A stretch of 64,000 nucleotides of DNA from Acidovorax sp. RAC01 (GTDB lineage Bacteria; Pseudomonadota; Gammaproteobacteria; Burkholderiales; Burkholderiaceae_C). The DNA is taken from NCBI RefSeq assembly GCF_001714725.1, contig NZ_CP016447.1, forward strand, positions 496,001 to 560,000, read 5' to 3'. The translations under genes were made by a program, and so were the position numbers. Shown here in pieces: positions 34,887 to 43,140 of this stretch (position 1 is the first letter of the stretch; the number at the start of each line of letters is the position of its first letter). The notes under the pieces are model-generated. The model did not search any database. It was not told the DNA's origin and saw only the letters and a program-made list of their open reading frames with translations.

Positions 34887-35957
34887 TCAGGAGACAGCGG
34901 GCTCCAGCCGCGCCGCCATGGCGGGCGATGCCCACACGCTCCCGTCGGCACCTGCCATCAGCACACCCACACCGGGCGACTTGCGCGCCAGGGCCACGCC
35001 AGCAGCCTGGCCCTGGACCATCAATGCCGCGCCCAGGCCGTTGACGGCCGCCACGCTGCCCGCCACCAGGCTCACGCCGTGCACGCCCGCCGAGGGGCGC
35101 CCCGTGCGGGGGTTCAGCACATGGTGCATGCGCTGTCCGTGGCTAAGGAAGTAGCGCTCGTAATCGCCCGAGGACGCCACCACGCCGCCCCCCTCTACCG
35201 CCACCACGCCCAGCAGGCGCTCGGGCGCGCGCGGGTCGCGCAGGCCCACCCGCCAGGGGCGGCCATGCCACAGCCCTTGAGCGAGCACGTCGCCACCACC
35301 GTTGACCATGGCGTTGTCAATGCCCAGGGCCCGCATCACGCCCAGTCCCGCCTCCAGGATGGGCAGCTTGGCAATTCCGCCCAGATCCAGCGCCATGCCG
35401 CGCCGCGCCAGAAAGGCCGTACCGGCACCCGCATCGAGCACCAGGCCCTGCGCTCCCACCAGCGCAAGCTGCTGCGCAATGTCGCGATCTGTGGGCACCA
35501 CATAGGCGCCGGGGCCAAAGTGCCAGGATTTCAGGGCGCCGACCGTCACATCGAACGCGCCCCGGCTCGCGGCCGAAACGCGCTGGGCGGTCTGCAGCAC
35601 CGCCATCACTTCGGGCGGCACCGCGACCGGAACCACGCCGGCCGCCAGGCTGATGCGGCTGACAGCACTGCCGGGCCGATACCGGCTCATCAGTGCCTCC
35701 AGCCGCTGCATTTCGGCATAGGCCTGATCGATCGCGTGGCGCAGCAAGGCGGCATCCGGGCCCTGCGCGGCGATGTCCACGCGCGTGCCCATCAGCGGTC
35801 GGCTGTCACGCAGCGATGTATCGGGCTGCGCAGCCCGTGCGGCCCCGCTGCCCGGCAGGCCGCCGCCCAGCAGACCACACCCCAGCAGCGGCAGCGCCAT
35901 CACCACGCTGCGGCGCATTCGGCCCGGCCTTGCGGGGCCCTCAAAAGACAGCGACAT
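34887..35957 (-). CDS. nosX: FAD:protein FMN transferase, NosX type
   Basis: This 356-residue ApbE-family enzyme attaches FMN to a threonine of a target protein in the periplasm. Marks are LMGTRVDIAAQG near the N-terminus, RYRPGSAVSRI, FDVTVGALKSW, MALDLGGIAK and HHVLNPRTGRPSAG. Its place in the nos locus identifies the likely target as Thr176 of NosR (SGAT). The N-terminus has a double arginine (RMRRSVVMALPL) and a lipobox-like LLGC, so it may be either Tat-exported or lipid-anchored. The ATG at 35957 follows GGAGCG, 11 bp after the cytochrome gene stop. The pair runs opposite to nosZ. Confidence 0.92.
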   Translation of the reverse strand: MSLSFEGPARPGRMRRSVVMALPLLGCGLLGGGLPGSGAARAAQPDTSLRDSRPLMGTRVDIAAQGPDAALLRHAIDQAYAEMQRLEALMSRYRPGSAVSRISLAAGVVPVAVPPEVMAVLQTAQRVSAASRGAFDVTVGALKSWHFGPGAYVVPTDRDIAQQLALVGAQGLVLDAGAGTAFLARRGMALDLGGIAKLPILEAGLGVMRALGIDNAMVNGGGDVLAQGLWHGRPWRVGLRDPRAPERLLGVVAVEGGGVVASSGDYERYFLSHGQRMHHVLNPRTGRPSAGVHGVSLVAGSVAAVNGLGAALMVQGQAAGVALARKSPGVGVLMAGADGSVWASPAMAARLEPAVS

Positions 35958-35968
35958 GGCGCGCTCCG

Positions 35969-36379
35969 TTACATCGACTTGGCAACCATGTAATCCACCG
36001 CCGCCTTGACCTCGGCATCGGTCAGGCTCGTGGCGCCGCCTTTGGCGGGCATCATGCCCTTGGCTCCGGTGAAGCCCTCGATGGCGTGCTTGTAGAGCGT
36101 GTCGTTGCCCTGCGCAATGCGAGGCTGCCAGTCGGCCTTGTCCCCAGGCCTGGGCGCGCCGGCCACACCCGCGGCATGGCACATGGCGCAGGTCTTGCCG
36201 AAGATGCTTTTGCCCAGCTCGTTTTCTGCCACTGCAGCCGGGGCCGCTGAAGGCGCCGGCGCAGGCGCGGCAGCGGGTGCAGGCGCTGCTGCAGGCGCGG
36301 GCTCAGGCCGCTTGTCGCCGCAGGCTGCCAGCAGCGCAGCCAGGGCAAGGGCAGCAAGGGTCATCGTGGTTTTTTTCAT
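35969..36379 (-). CDS. nosC: Lipoprotein c-type cytochrome (NosC type)
   Basis: This 136-residue protein has a lipobox ending LLAAC with Cys20, a flexible Ala-Pro linker at 26-50, and a cytochrome c5-like domain with heme motif CAMCH at 64-68 and axial methionine in KGMMPAKGG (Met109 or Met110). It would carry electrons at the outer face of the inner membrane, probably towards NosZ. The start is decided by AAGGA, which touches an ATG at 36388 but lies nine bases before the ATG at 36379. It is co-transcribed with nosX and divergent from the nosZ unit. Confidence 0.88.
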   Translation of the reverse strand: MKKTTMTLAALALAALLAACGDKRPEPAPAAAPAPAAAPAPAPSAAPAAVAENELGKSIFGKTCAMCHAAGVAGAPRPGDKADWQPRIAQGNDTLYKHAIEGFTGAKGMMPAKGGATSLTDAEVKAAVDYMVAKSM

Positions 36380-36560
36380 GGCAAACATCCTTGTCAGTCA
36401 TTCCATGGTTGAGGGGAGGGGAAGCTGCGCCATCGCGCACCGGTGGCCGCCGCGCAGCATCTGCTGCGCGCGCTGCCCACAGGCTGAAAGTGCCGCAGTT
36501 CAGAGGTCTTCACTGTAGGAGCAAGCCGGCCCGTTGGGCAGGGGCCGGCACCGCCTGGAC

Positions 36561-36602
36561 ATGATCCAGATCAAATAGATTCATATAACGTGAATCTATT
36601 AT
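36561..36602 (+). promoter_or_regulatory. FNR/DNR-type activated promoter of the nosZ unit
   Basis: ATGAT-CCAG-ATCAA at 36561-36574 matches the FNR-family box TTGAT-N4-ATCAA with one mismatch. TATTAT at 36597-36602 is a good -10. A transcript starting near 36609 would put the box centre at -41.5, the class II position for FNR-type activators. Confidence 0.75.
36574..36600. promoter_or_regulatory. Perfect 10-bp inverted repeat over the nosZ -10 region, NsrR-like
   Basis: AATAGATTCA, 7-bp spacer TATAACG, TGAATCTATT. It overlaps the last base of the FNR-type box and the -10 box. The 11-1-11 layout around A36587 resembles the NsrR consensus (AAGATGCATTT and its complement) at about two thirds of positions, so a nitric-oxide-responsive repressor is a reasonable guess. 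Confidence 0.55.
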
Positions 36603-36609
36603 CCACCCC

Positions 36610-36969
36610 ATGCAAAGCGCCAGGCAATCCCTCCCAACTCCGAGTCTGCGGATGCTCGCCTGGTTGCTCATCGCCTTGTGGTCATTCGTGGCGTCACCCC
36701 TTGCCCAGGCCCGCACCGTGGAGCTGGCGTGCTCGGGCGCTGGCGCTGCGATGCTGGTGGTTCACGCCATGGACGGCACTGCCGGTGCCGACATGCCAGG
36801 CCCCGATTGCCCGCTTTGCCTGCCCTGCTGCATGGCGCCCCCACCCGCCGACTGCACGGTGGCCAGCGCCTGCGCTGCCTCCCTGACGACGGCCCCCTTG
36901 CCGGGCGCCCCACCTCCCCCTTTCACCCTGCACCGCCCTCCGGCGCGTGCGCCCCCTGTTTTTTCCTGA
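36610..36969 (+). CDS. DUF2946-like periplasmic protein upstream of nosZ
   Basis: This 119-residue protein has an N-terminal hydrophobic export segment (MLAWLLIALWSFVASPLAQA at 15-34) and then a Cys-rich stretch with CPLCLPCC, the kind of CPxC motif seen in DUF2946 proteins linked to metal handling. The tail is rich in Pro. It is 22 bp before nosZ and shares its promoter. The predicted transcript start lies one base before the ATG at 36610, so either the message is leaderless or translation begins at the ATG at 36652, at the head of the signal peptide. A role in copper delivery to NosZ is inference. Confidence 0.65.
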   Translation: MQSARQSLPTPSLRMLAWLLIALWSFVASPLAQARTVELACSGAGAAMLVVHAMDGTAGADMPGPDCPLCLPCCMAPPPADCTVASACAASLTTAPLPGAPPPPFTLHRPPARAPPVFS

Positions 36970-36991
36970 GCCCATCCTAGAGAGGTAAACC

Positions 36992-38920
36992 ATGAGCAAC
37001 AACAAAGACCTGCAACTTGCCACCGTTGGCCTGGCCCGACGCAGCTTCATCAACACGGCCGCGCTGGTCGGCCTGACGGCCGGCGTCGCCGCCTGCACCG
37101 AAAAGGCCGGCACGGCAGCAGCCCCTGCGGCCCCCGCCCCTGCCGCGCCCGCATCGGCCCACGCCAGCACCAGCGCGGCCACCCACCTCAAGCCGGGCGA
37201 GCTCGATACGTATTACGGCCTGTGGAGCGGTGGCCACACCGGCGACATGCGCGTGCTGGGCCTGCCGTCGGGCCGCGAAATCACCCGCATCCCCTGCTTT
37301 GTGCCCGACGCACTCGTGGGCTGGGGCATCACGAATGAGTCCAAGGCCATCATGGGCACCAAGGCCGATGGCAGCCTGGAGTACACGGTAGCCGACACCC
37401 ACCACACCCATGCCTCGTACAAGGACGGCAACTACGACGGCCGCTACGCCTGGATCAACGACAAGATCAACAGCCGCATCGCACGCATCCGCCTCGACTA
37501 CTTCGTGTGCGACAAGATCACCAAGCTGCCCAATGTGCAGGGCTTTCACGGCATCTTCCCGGACAAGGCCGACCCGGTCGATCCGGCCATCAACTACACC
37601 ACCCGCGTTTTTTGCGGCGCCGAGTTCTCGATCCCCCTGCCCAACACGGGCACCGAAGACAGCACCAAGTACCGCTCCATGTTCACCTGCGTGGACGCCG
37701 AGTCGATGGAAGTGCGCTGGCAAGTGCTGATTGACGGCAACTGCGACCTCACGGCCACGTCGTACGACGGCAAGCTGGCCGCCACCAACCAGTACAACAC
37801 CGAGATGGGCGCGAAGTACGAGGACATGATGTCCGCCGAGCGCGACGCCTGCCTGTTCTTCAACATCGCCCGCATCGAGGCGGCTGTGAAGGCTGGCAAG
37901 TTCAAGACCGTGGGTAGCAGCAAGGTGCCGGTGGTGGACGGCACGCTCGAAGCCAACAAGGACCCCAAGACCGCCCTCACGGCCTACGTGTCGGTGCCCA
38001 AGAACCCGCACGGCGTGAATGCCAGCCCCGACGGCAAGTACTTCATCTGCGCCGGCAAGCTCTCGCCCACCGGCACGGTGATCGAGCTGGCCAAGGTGCT
38101 CGACTGGTTTGACGGCAAGCTGGAAAAGCTGGACTCCGCGATCGTGGCCGAAGTGGAACTGGGCCTGGGCCCGCTGCACACCGCGTTTGACGGCCGTGGC
38201 AACGCCTACACCACCCTGTTCCTGGACAGCCAGGTCGTGAAGTGGAACGTGGAAGCCGCCATCAAGTTCCACGCAGGCGACAAGACCGCCAAGTACGTGG
38301 TGGACCGCATCGACGTGCAGTACCAGCCGGGGCACTTGAACGCATCGCAGTCTGAAACCCGCGCCGCCGACGGCAAGTACCTGGCCGTGGGTTGCAAGTT
38401 CTCCAAGGACCGCTTCCTGCCCGTGGGCCCGCTGCACCCCGAGAACGAACAGCTCATCGACATCTCGGGCGAGAAGATGGTGCTGCTGGCCGACCACCCC
38501 GTGCGTGGCGAGCCCCATGACTTCATCATCTTCAAGCGCGACCTGGTCCGCCCCAAGCAGGTCTACAGCCTGGACGAATCGCCCCTGGCCATCAAGGACC
38601 CCAAGGAATCGGGCGTGTTCCGCAATGGCAAGAAGGTCACCGTCAAGATCACGTCGCAGGCGCCCGCTTTCAGCCTGCGCGAGTTCAAGCTCAAGAAGGG
38701 GGACGAGGTCACGCTGATCCTGACCAACCTGGACAAGATCGAAGACCTGACGCACGGCTTTGCGATCCCGAACTACAACGTGAACTTCATCGTGAACCCG
38801 CTGGAGACGAAGTCGGTCACCTTCATCGCCGACAAGCCCGGTGTGTTCTGGTGCTATTGCACGCACTTCTGCCATGCGCTGCATCTGGAAATGCGCACCC
38901 GCATGATCGTGGAAGCTTGA
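36992..38920 (+). CDS. nosZ: Nitrous oxide reductase, clade I
   Basis: This 642-residue periplasmic enzyme reduces N2O to N2. The N-terminus has a Tat signal (LARRSFINTAALVGL), which marks clade I. A seven-bladed propeller carries the CuZ histidines, seen in GHTGDMR, DTHHTHASY, GFHGIFPD, LGPLHTAFDG, PGHLNAS and EPHDF. The C-terminal cupredoxin domain holds CuA: His588, Cys623, Cys627, His631 and Met634 (CYCTHFCHALHLEM). An extra cysteine, Cys621, stands two residues before the first ligand. The ATG at 36992 follows AGAGAGG. Neighbours nosR and nosDFYL supply electrons and copper. Confidence 0.99.
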   Translation: MSNNKDLQLATVGLARRSFINTAALVGLTAGVAACTEKAGTAAAPAAPAPAAPASAHASTSAATHLKPGELDTYYGLWSGGHTGDMRVLGLPSGREITRIPCFVPDALVGWGITNESKAIMGTKADGSLEYTVADTHHTHASYKDGNYDGRYAWINDKINSRIARIRLDYFVCDKITKLPNVQGFHGIFPDKADPVDPAINYTTRVFCGAEFSIPLPNTGTEDSTKYRSMFTCVDAESMEVRWQVLIDGNCDLTATSYDGKLAATNQYNTEMGAKYEDMMSAERDACLFFNIARIEAAVKAGKFKTVGSSKVPVVDGTLEANKDPKTALTAYVSVPKNPHGVNASPDGKYFICAGKLSPTGTVIELAKVLDWFDGKLEKLDSAIVAEVELGLGPLHTAFDGRGNAYTTLFLDSQVVKWNVEAAIKFHAGDKTAKYVVDRIDVQYQPGHLNASQSETRAADGKYLAVGCKFSKDRFLPVGPLHPENEQLIDISGEKMVLLADHPVRGEPHDFIIFKRDLVRPKQVYSLDESPLAIKDPKESGVFRNGKKVTVKITSQAPAFSLREFKLKKGDEVTLILTNLDKIEDLTHGFAIPNYNVNFIVNPLETKSVTFIADKPGVFWCYCTHFCHALHLEMRTRMIVEA

Positions 38921-38927
38921 TTCGGAG

Positions 38928-39055
38928 CATCCCCCTGAGGCGCTGCGCGCCTTCACCCCTTCTCTCGAGTGGCTACGCCATTCGGGAAGGGGGACGCAGC
39001 CCTCGCTGCGGGGCGGCCCTTGCTCGGCTGCCCTCGCTGGGGCCGCGCCAGTTGC
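38928..39055. repeat. Dispersed GC-rich repeat of a second family
   Basis: The stretch CCCCCTGAGGCGCTGCGCGCC, then CCCCTTCTC / GGGAAGGGGG hairpin arms, then CTCGCTGCGGGGCGGCCCTT, is one I recognise as common between Comamonadaceae genes. It lies between nosZ and nosR. Confidence 0.65.
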
Positions 39056-39101
39056 GCAGGCCGCGCTCCTCGTGGAGGTGGAATGTTTGACCTCCCCCAC
39101 C

Positions 39102-39126
39102 CGTTCAGGCTGAGCTGGTCGAAGCC
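39102..39126. repeat. Half-copy of the TTCAGGCTGAGC..GTCGAAGCC repeat
   Basis: GTTCAGGCTGAGCTGGTCGA matches the left arm of the inverted repeat at 21601-21657; the second arm is missing. Confidence 0.75.
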
Positions 39127-39180
39127 CTGCGCACCGGTCAGCAATGACCCCTCCGCAAATGCCGAGCAGATAGATATTTG

Positions 39181-39237
39181 AATGAAATTGGCCGCTAGCG
39201 CTTGATGAATAAGCGCTAGCAGCTATCAAAAAGATAG
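39181..39237. repeat. Comamonadaceae interspersed repeat, best copy, abutting nosR
   Basis: GGCCGCTAGCGCTT at the left and AAGCGCTAGCAGCTATCA at the right pair over AGCGCTT / AAGCGCT with a short loop. It is the least decayed copy in the window and ends four bases before the nosR start codon. Confidence 0.9.
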
Positions 39238-39241
39238 TCCC

Positions 39242-41863
39242 ATGATGTCCCTCCGTCGGCAGTTCGCCACGCTTCTTCTGGTCTTGCTGGCAGCCCTTTG
39301 GCTGGCGCCGCGCGCGCAGGCTGCGGCAGGCGCCTACGAGGCTGAGCTGCCTGCGGACCTGCCTACCGCGCGCGACATGTGCGCGCTGGTGCCGTGCAAG
39401 GTCGTGTTTCCCGGTGCCAGTCATTTCTCTGAACGCAAGGGCCAGCCGCCCTACGTAGAGGCGTACGACAACAACAGCGCGCAAAAGAAGCTGCTGGGCT
39501 ACGTGATGCTCTCCACCGACATCACCGACACCCCTGCCTACTCCGGCAAGCCCGTGGTCACGCTCATTGGCATGGACACACAGGGCCGCTTTGTGGGCGT
39601 GAAGGTGCTCAAGCATTCCGAGCCCATCCTGCTGCTGGGCATCCCGGAATCCGCGCTGCTGAAATTCAACGCCCAGTACCTGGGCAAGTCGGTGGCCGAC
39701 AAGATCGAGGTGGGCCAGTCGCGCCCTGATGAAAACGTGCTGGGCCTGGACGCCATCTCGGGCGCCACGGTCACCGTCATCGCGCAGAACCAGGTCATGA
39801 TGGCCTCAGGCTCGGCCGTGGCGCGGCAGGTGGGCATCCTGGCACCCACAGTGCGTGAACCGGCCCGCTATGCCGAGACCGGCAAGCGCCTCACCTGGGC
39901 CGAACTGGTGCAGCAAGGCGTGGTGCAACGCCTGCGCGTGCAGCCCGAACAGGTGGGGCTGGACAAGGGCCCCGAGCCCTTCATCGAGCTGTGGTTTGGC
40001 GACCTGAACCACCCCGACATTGGCAAAAGCCTGCTGGGCGAGAACGGCTGGAACAACCTGCGCCTGCAGCTCAAGGAGGGCGAACACGCCTTCTTCATCG
40101 TCCGCACCGGTGGCAAGGAATCGTTCAAGGGCTCGGGCTTTGTGCGCGGCGGCATCTACGACCGCGTGCAGGTGCGCCAGGGCGCAGATTCATTCACCTT
40201 CCGCGACCTGGACGCGCTCAACCTGTACGGCATCGAGGCCGCAGGCGCCCCCAGCTACAACGAGTCGGTCATCTTCATCATCCGCTCGAGTGCGTTCTCG
40301 GCCGCCTACCCCTGGAAGCTGAGCTTTCTGGGCAACCGCGTGGACCGGGCCACGGGCACACGCAGCTTCACCAGCTTTGACACGCCCTACTGGCTGCCCG
40401 CCGCCATGCTGCAAGGCGGGCGCCCCAGCATCAACGAGCCCGACGCTCCCTGGGTGCGCGTGTGGAAGTCGCGTGCGCTGGAGATTGCACTGTTCGCCGC
40501 GCTGCTGATCGCCGTCACCGTGGTGTACGCCCTGCGCGAGAAGCTCACCCGCCTGTCCACCCACAAGAACAAGTGGCCCGTCAACGCCTTCAAGTACAGC
40601 TTCTGGGCCCTCAGCATTGGCTGGATCGGTTTTGGCGCCATGGCGCAGCCCTCCATCACGCAGGTGCTGACCTGGTTCCATTCGCTGCTGTTCCAGTGGA
40701 CCTGGTCGCTGTTCCTGTCCGACCCGTTCATCTTCCTGTTCTGGATCTTCATCATCGTCACCGTGTTCCTGTTCGGGCGCGGGCTGTTTTGCGGCTGGAT
40801 GTGCCCGTTCGGCTCGCTGCAGGAGGGCATCTACAAGATCGCGCGCGCGGTAGGCTTCAAGCGTTTTCAGACCCAGCTGCCGCAAAAGTGGCACGACCGG
40901 CTCAAGTGGGTGAAATACGCCGTGTTCTTCGGGCTGCTGGTGGTGTCGATGTTCTCCATGGGCCTGGCCGAAAAGCTGGCCGAGGTGGAGCCGTTCAAGA
41001 CCACCTTCCTGGTCGGTGTGCTGAACCGCGCCTGGCCCTACAGCCTGTTTGTGGCGGTCATACTGGGCGTGTCGATCTTCATCGAGCGGCCCTATTGCAA
41101 ATACATCTGCCCACTGGGCGCCTCGCTGGCCATGCCCAGCACGTTCCGCTGGTTTGGTTTGAAGCGCAAGCAGGACTGCAACAGCTGCAAGGCCTGCGCC
41201 GTGGGCTGCGGCGCCCAGGCGATTGACGCCGACGGCCGCATCGACCACCGCGAATGCCTGCACTGCCTGGATTGCATGATTCTCTACACCGACACCAAAG
41301 GCTGCCCGCCCCTGGCCAAGGAGCGCAAGCGCCGCGAAAAGGATGGCCTGGAAATCACGCCCATCGGCGCCAACGGCTATTTCATCCCGATCCACCCCGC
41401 CACGGTGGCGGACCAGATCTCGGCCAAGGCCACGAAGGGGCCTGACCCACGCTGGCCTACGGCGCCTGCACACCCCGCCTACAAGGCTGGAAGCCAAGGA
41501 CTGCGCTGGATGGGGCTGGAGCTGGTGGACCACCTGTGGCCCTGGAGCCGCGAAGGCTGGGCCTCCCGCCGTGCGCTGCAGATCGCGGGCTTCTCGCTGG
41601 CCCTGGCCGCCAGCGTGGCCTGGGTGATGACCGCCCTGGGCACGTTGTCGTCGGGCGCCATCATCGGCTGGTGGTTTGGCTGGAGCGTGTACGAAGTGCT
41701 GATCCGCCTGTCGGGCAAGCGCTATGTGAAGGACGGCCCGTGGTGGCGCGACCAGTACCGCCGGGCGGGCGTGATGGACATGCTGAGCTACGTGGGCTTC
41801 AAGAACCTGCTGATCGGTGCAGCACTCTTTCTGGCCATCAAGGCCGTGGTGGGGCTGGCGTGA
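39242..41863 (+). CDS. nosR: NosR, membrane flavoprotein / iron-sulfur electron donor to NosZ
   Basis: This 873-residue protein has a signal segment, a periplasmic FMN-binding domain with the flavinylation site SGAT (Thr176), at least five membrane helices, cytoplasmic CGWMCPFG and CKYICPLG motifs, and a C-terminal pair of 4Fe-4S sites (CNSCKACAVGC, CLHCLDC). A further membrane region (about 760-870) makes it longer than the 724-residue Pseudomonas protein. It is needed for nosZ expression and for N2O reduction in vivo. Two in-frame ATGs (39242, 39245) follow a repeat copy directly, and no ribosome binding site is visible. The stop codon overlaps the nosD start. Confidence 0.97.
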   Translation: MMSLRRQFATLLLVLLAALWLAPRAQAAAGAYEAELPADLPTARDMCALVPCKVVFPGASHFSERKGQPPYVEAYDNNSAQKKLLGYVMLSTDITDTPAYSGKPVVTLIGMDTQGRFVGVKVLKHSEPILLLGIPESALLKFNAQYLGKSVADKIEVGQSRPDENVLGLDAISGATVTVIAQNQVMMASGSAVARQVGILAPTVREPARYAETGKRLTWAELVQQGVVQRLRVQPEQVGLDKGPEPFIELWFGDLNHPDIGKSLLGENGWNNLRLQLKEGEHAFFIVRTGGKESFKGSGFVRGGIYDRVQVRQGADSFTFRDLDALNLYGIEAAGAPSYNESVIFIIRSSAFSAAYPWKLSFLGNRVDRATGTRSFTSFDTPYWLPAAMLQGGRPSINEPDAPWVRVWKSRALEIALFAALLIAVTVVYALREKLTRLSTHKNKWPVNAFKYSFWALSIGWIGFGAMAQPSITQVLTWFHSLLFQWTWSLFLSDPFIFLFWIFIIVTVFLFGRGLFCGWMCPFGSLQEGIYKIARAVGFKRFQTQLPQKWHDRLKWVKYAVFFGLLVVSMFSMGLAEKLAEVEPFKTTFLVGVLNRAWPYSLFVAVILGVSIFIERPYCKYICPLGASLAMPSTFRWFGLKRKQDCNSCKACAVGCGAQAIDADGRIDHRECLHCLDCMILYTDTKGCPPLAKERKRREKDGLEITPIGANGYFIPIHPATVADQISAKATKGPDPRWPTAPAHPAYKAGSQGLRWMGLELVDHLWPWSREGWASRRALQIAGFSLALAASVAWVMTALGTLSSGAIIGWWFGWSVYEVLIRLSGKRYVKDGPWWRDQYRRAGVMDMLSYVGFKNLLIGAALFLAIKAVVGLA

Positions 41864-43140
41864 TGAAGTCCCCCCTTGCACTCGCTGCGGTGGCCACGGC
41901 CCTGGCACTGTGCGCCGCGCTTCCTGCGGCGGCTGCCACCGTGCAGGTGCGCCCGGGGCAGGACGTGCAGGCCGCCATCACGGCTGCGGCGCCCGGCGAC
42001 ACGGTGGAGGTACAGCCGGGCTTCTACCGCGTGAACCTGCGCATAGACAAGCCGCTCACCCTGCGCGGCATTGACCGCCCCACCCTCAGCGGCGGGCAGC
42101 AGGGCGACACCATCCGCGTCACCGCGCCCGACGTGCTGATCGAAGGCCTGATCGTGCGCGACTCGGGCACCAGCCTCAAGGACCAGAACGCAGGCATCTA
42201 CGTCTACCCCGGCGCGCACCGCGCCGTGGTGCGGAACAACGACCTCACCTACAACCTGTTCGGCCTGTGGATCGAGAAGGCCAACGATGTGCAGGTGCTG
42301 CACAACACCATTACCGGCCTGCGCGATGTGAACTCATCCCAACGCGGCAATGGCGTGCAGCTGTACAACACCACGGGCGCGCGCATCGAGGGCAACCACA
42401 TCAGCTTTGTGCGAGACGCGCTGTATGTGGACGTGTCGCACCACGCGGTGTTCCGGGGCAACCGGCTGCACCACAGCCGCTACGGCACGCACTACATGAA
42501 CTCCTACTACAACCTGTGGGAGGACAACGACACCTACACCAACCGGGGGGGCCTCGCGCTGATGGAGGTGCGCGACCAGGTGGTGCGCAACAACCGCGCC
42601 TGGGGCAACAGCGACCACGGCATCATGCTGCGCACCCTGCAGGACTCGGTGATCGAGAACAACGTGGTGGCCGAGAACGCCCGGGGCTTCTTCATCTACG
42701 ACGTGGAGTACATCACCCTGCGCGGCAATCTGGTCACGCGCAACACGGTGGGTGTGCACCTGTCGGCCGGCTCCAAGAACAACAAGGTCGAAGGCAACGA
42801 CTTCATCGGCAACCGTGAGCAGGTGCGCTATGTGGGCGCCCGCGACGAGCGCTGGGGCACCGGCGGCGGCAACCACTGGAGCAACTACCTGGGCTGGGAC
42901 CGCGATGGCAACGGTGTGGGCGACGTGCCCTACGAGGCCAACGACATGGTGGACCGCCTGACCTGGCGCCACCCCACCATCAAGCTGCTGCTGGCCAGCC
43001 CCGCCGTACAGGCACTGCGCCTGGTAGGCCAGCAGTTTCCCGTGCTGCGCGTGCCCACCGTGGTGGACCCAAAGCCCCGCATGCAACCGAACCAACCCCA
43101 ACGGAATTTTCAGCGTGACACGCAACCCTCCCCCCATTGA
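41863..43140 (+). CDS. nosD: NosD, periplasmic copper-site assembly protein
   Basis: This 425-residue protein has a signal peptide (LALAAVATALALCAALPAAAA) and a right-handed beta-helix built of CASH-type repeats, visible as recurring N-x-I/V and GNxxxxN turns (RNNDLTYNLFGLWIEKANDV, ENNVVAENARGFFIYDVEYI). It works with the NosFY transporter in maturation of the CuZ cluster. The ATG at 41863 overlaps the nosR stop (TGATG), and the gene overlaps nosF by 26 bp. Confidence 0.97.
   Translation: MKSPLALAAVATALALCAALPAAAATVQVRPGQDVQAAITAAAPGDTVEVQPGFYRVNLRIDKPLTLRGIDRPTLSGGQQGDTIRVTAPDVLIEGLIVRDSGTSLKDQNAGIYVYPGAHRAVVRNNDLTYNLFGLWIEKANDVQVLHNTITGLRDVNSSQRGNGVQLYNTTGARIEGNHISFVRDALYVDVSHHAVFRGNRLHHSRYGTHYMNSYYNLWEDNDTYTNRGGLALMEVRDQVVRNNRAWGNSDHGIMLRTLQDSVIENNVVAENARGFFIYDVEYITLRGNLVTRNTVGVHLSAGSKNNKVEGNDFIGNREQVRYVGARDERWGTGGGNHWSNYLGWDRDGNGVGDVPYEANDMVDRLTWRHPTIKLLLASPAVQALRLVGQQFPVLRVPTVVDPKPRMQPNQPQRNFQRDTQPSPH

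Noticed and set aside
36225..36310. Ala-Pro rich tandem-like DNA in the nos cytochrome gene
   Set aside because: This is a low-complexity flexible linker of a lipoprotein, common in such cytochromes and in the BMP lipoprotein at 55612-56778. It is not a repeat array of interest.
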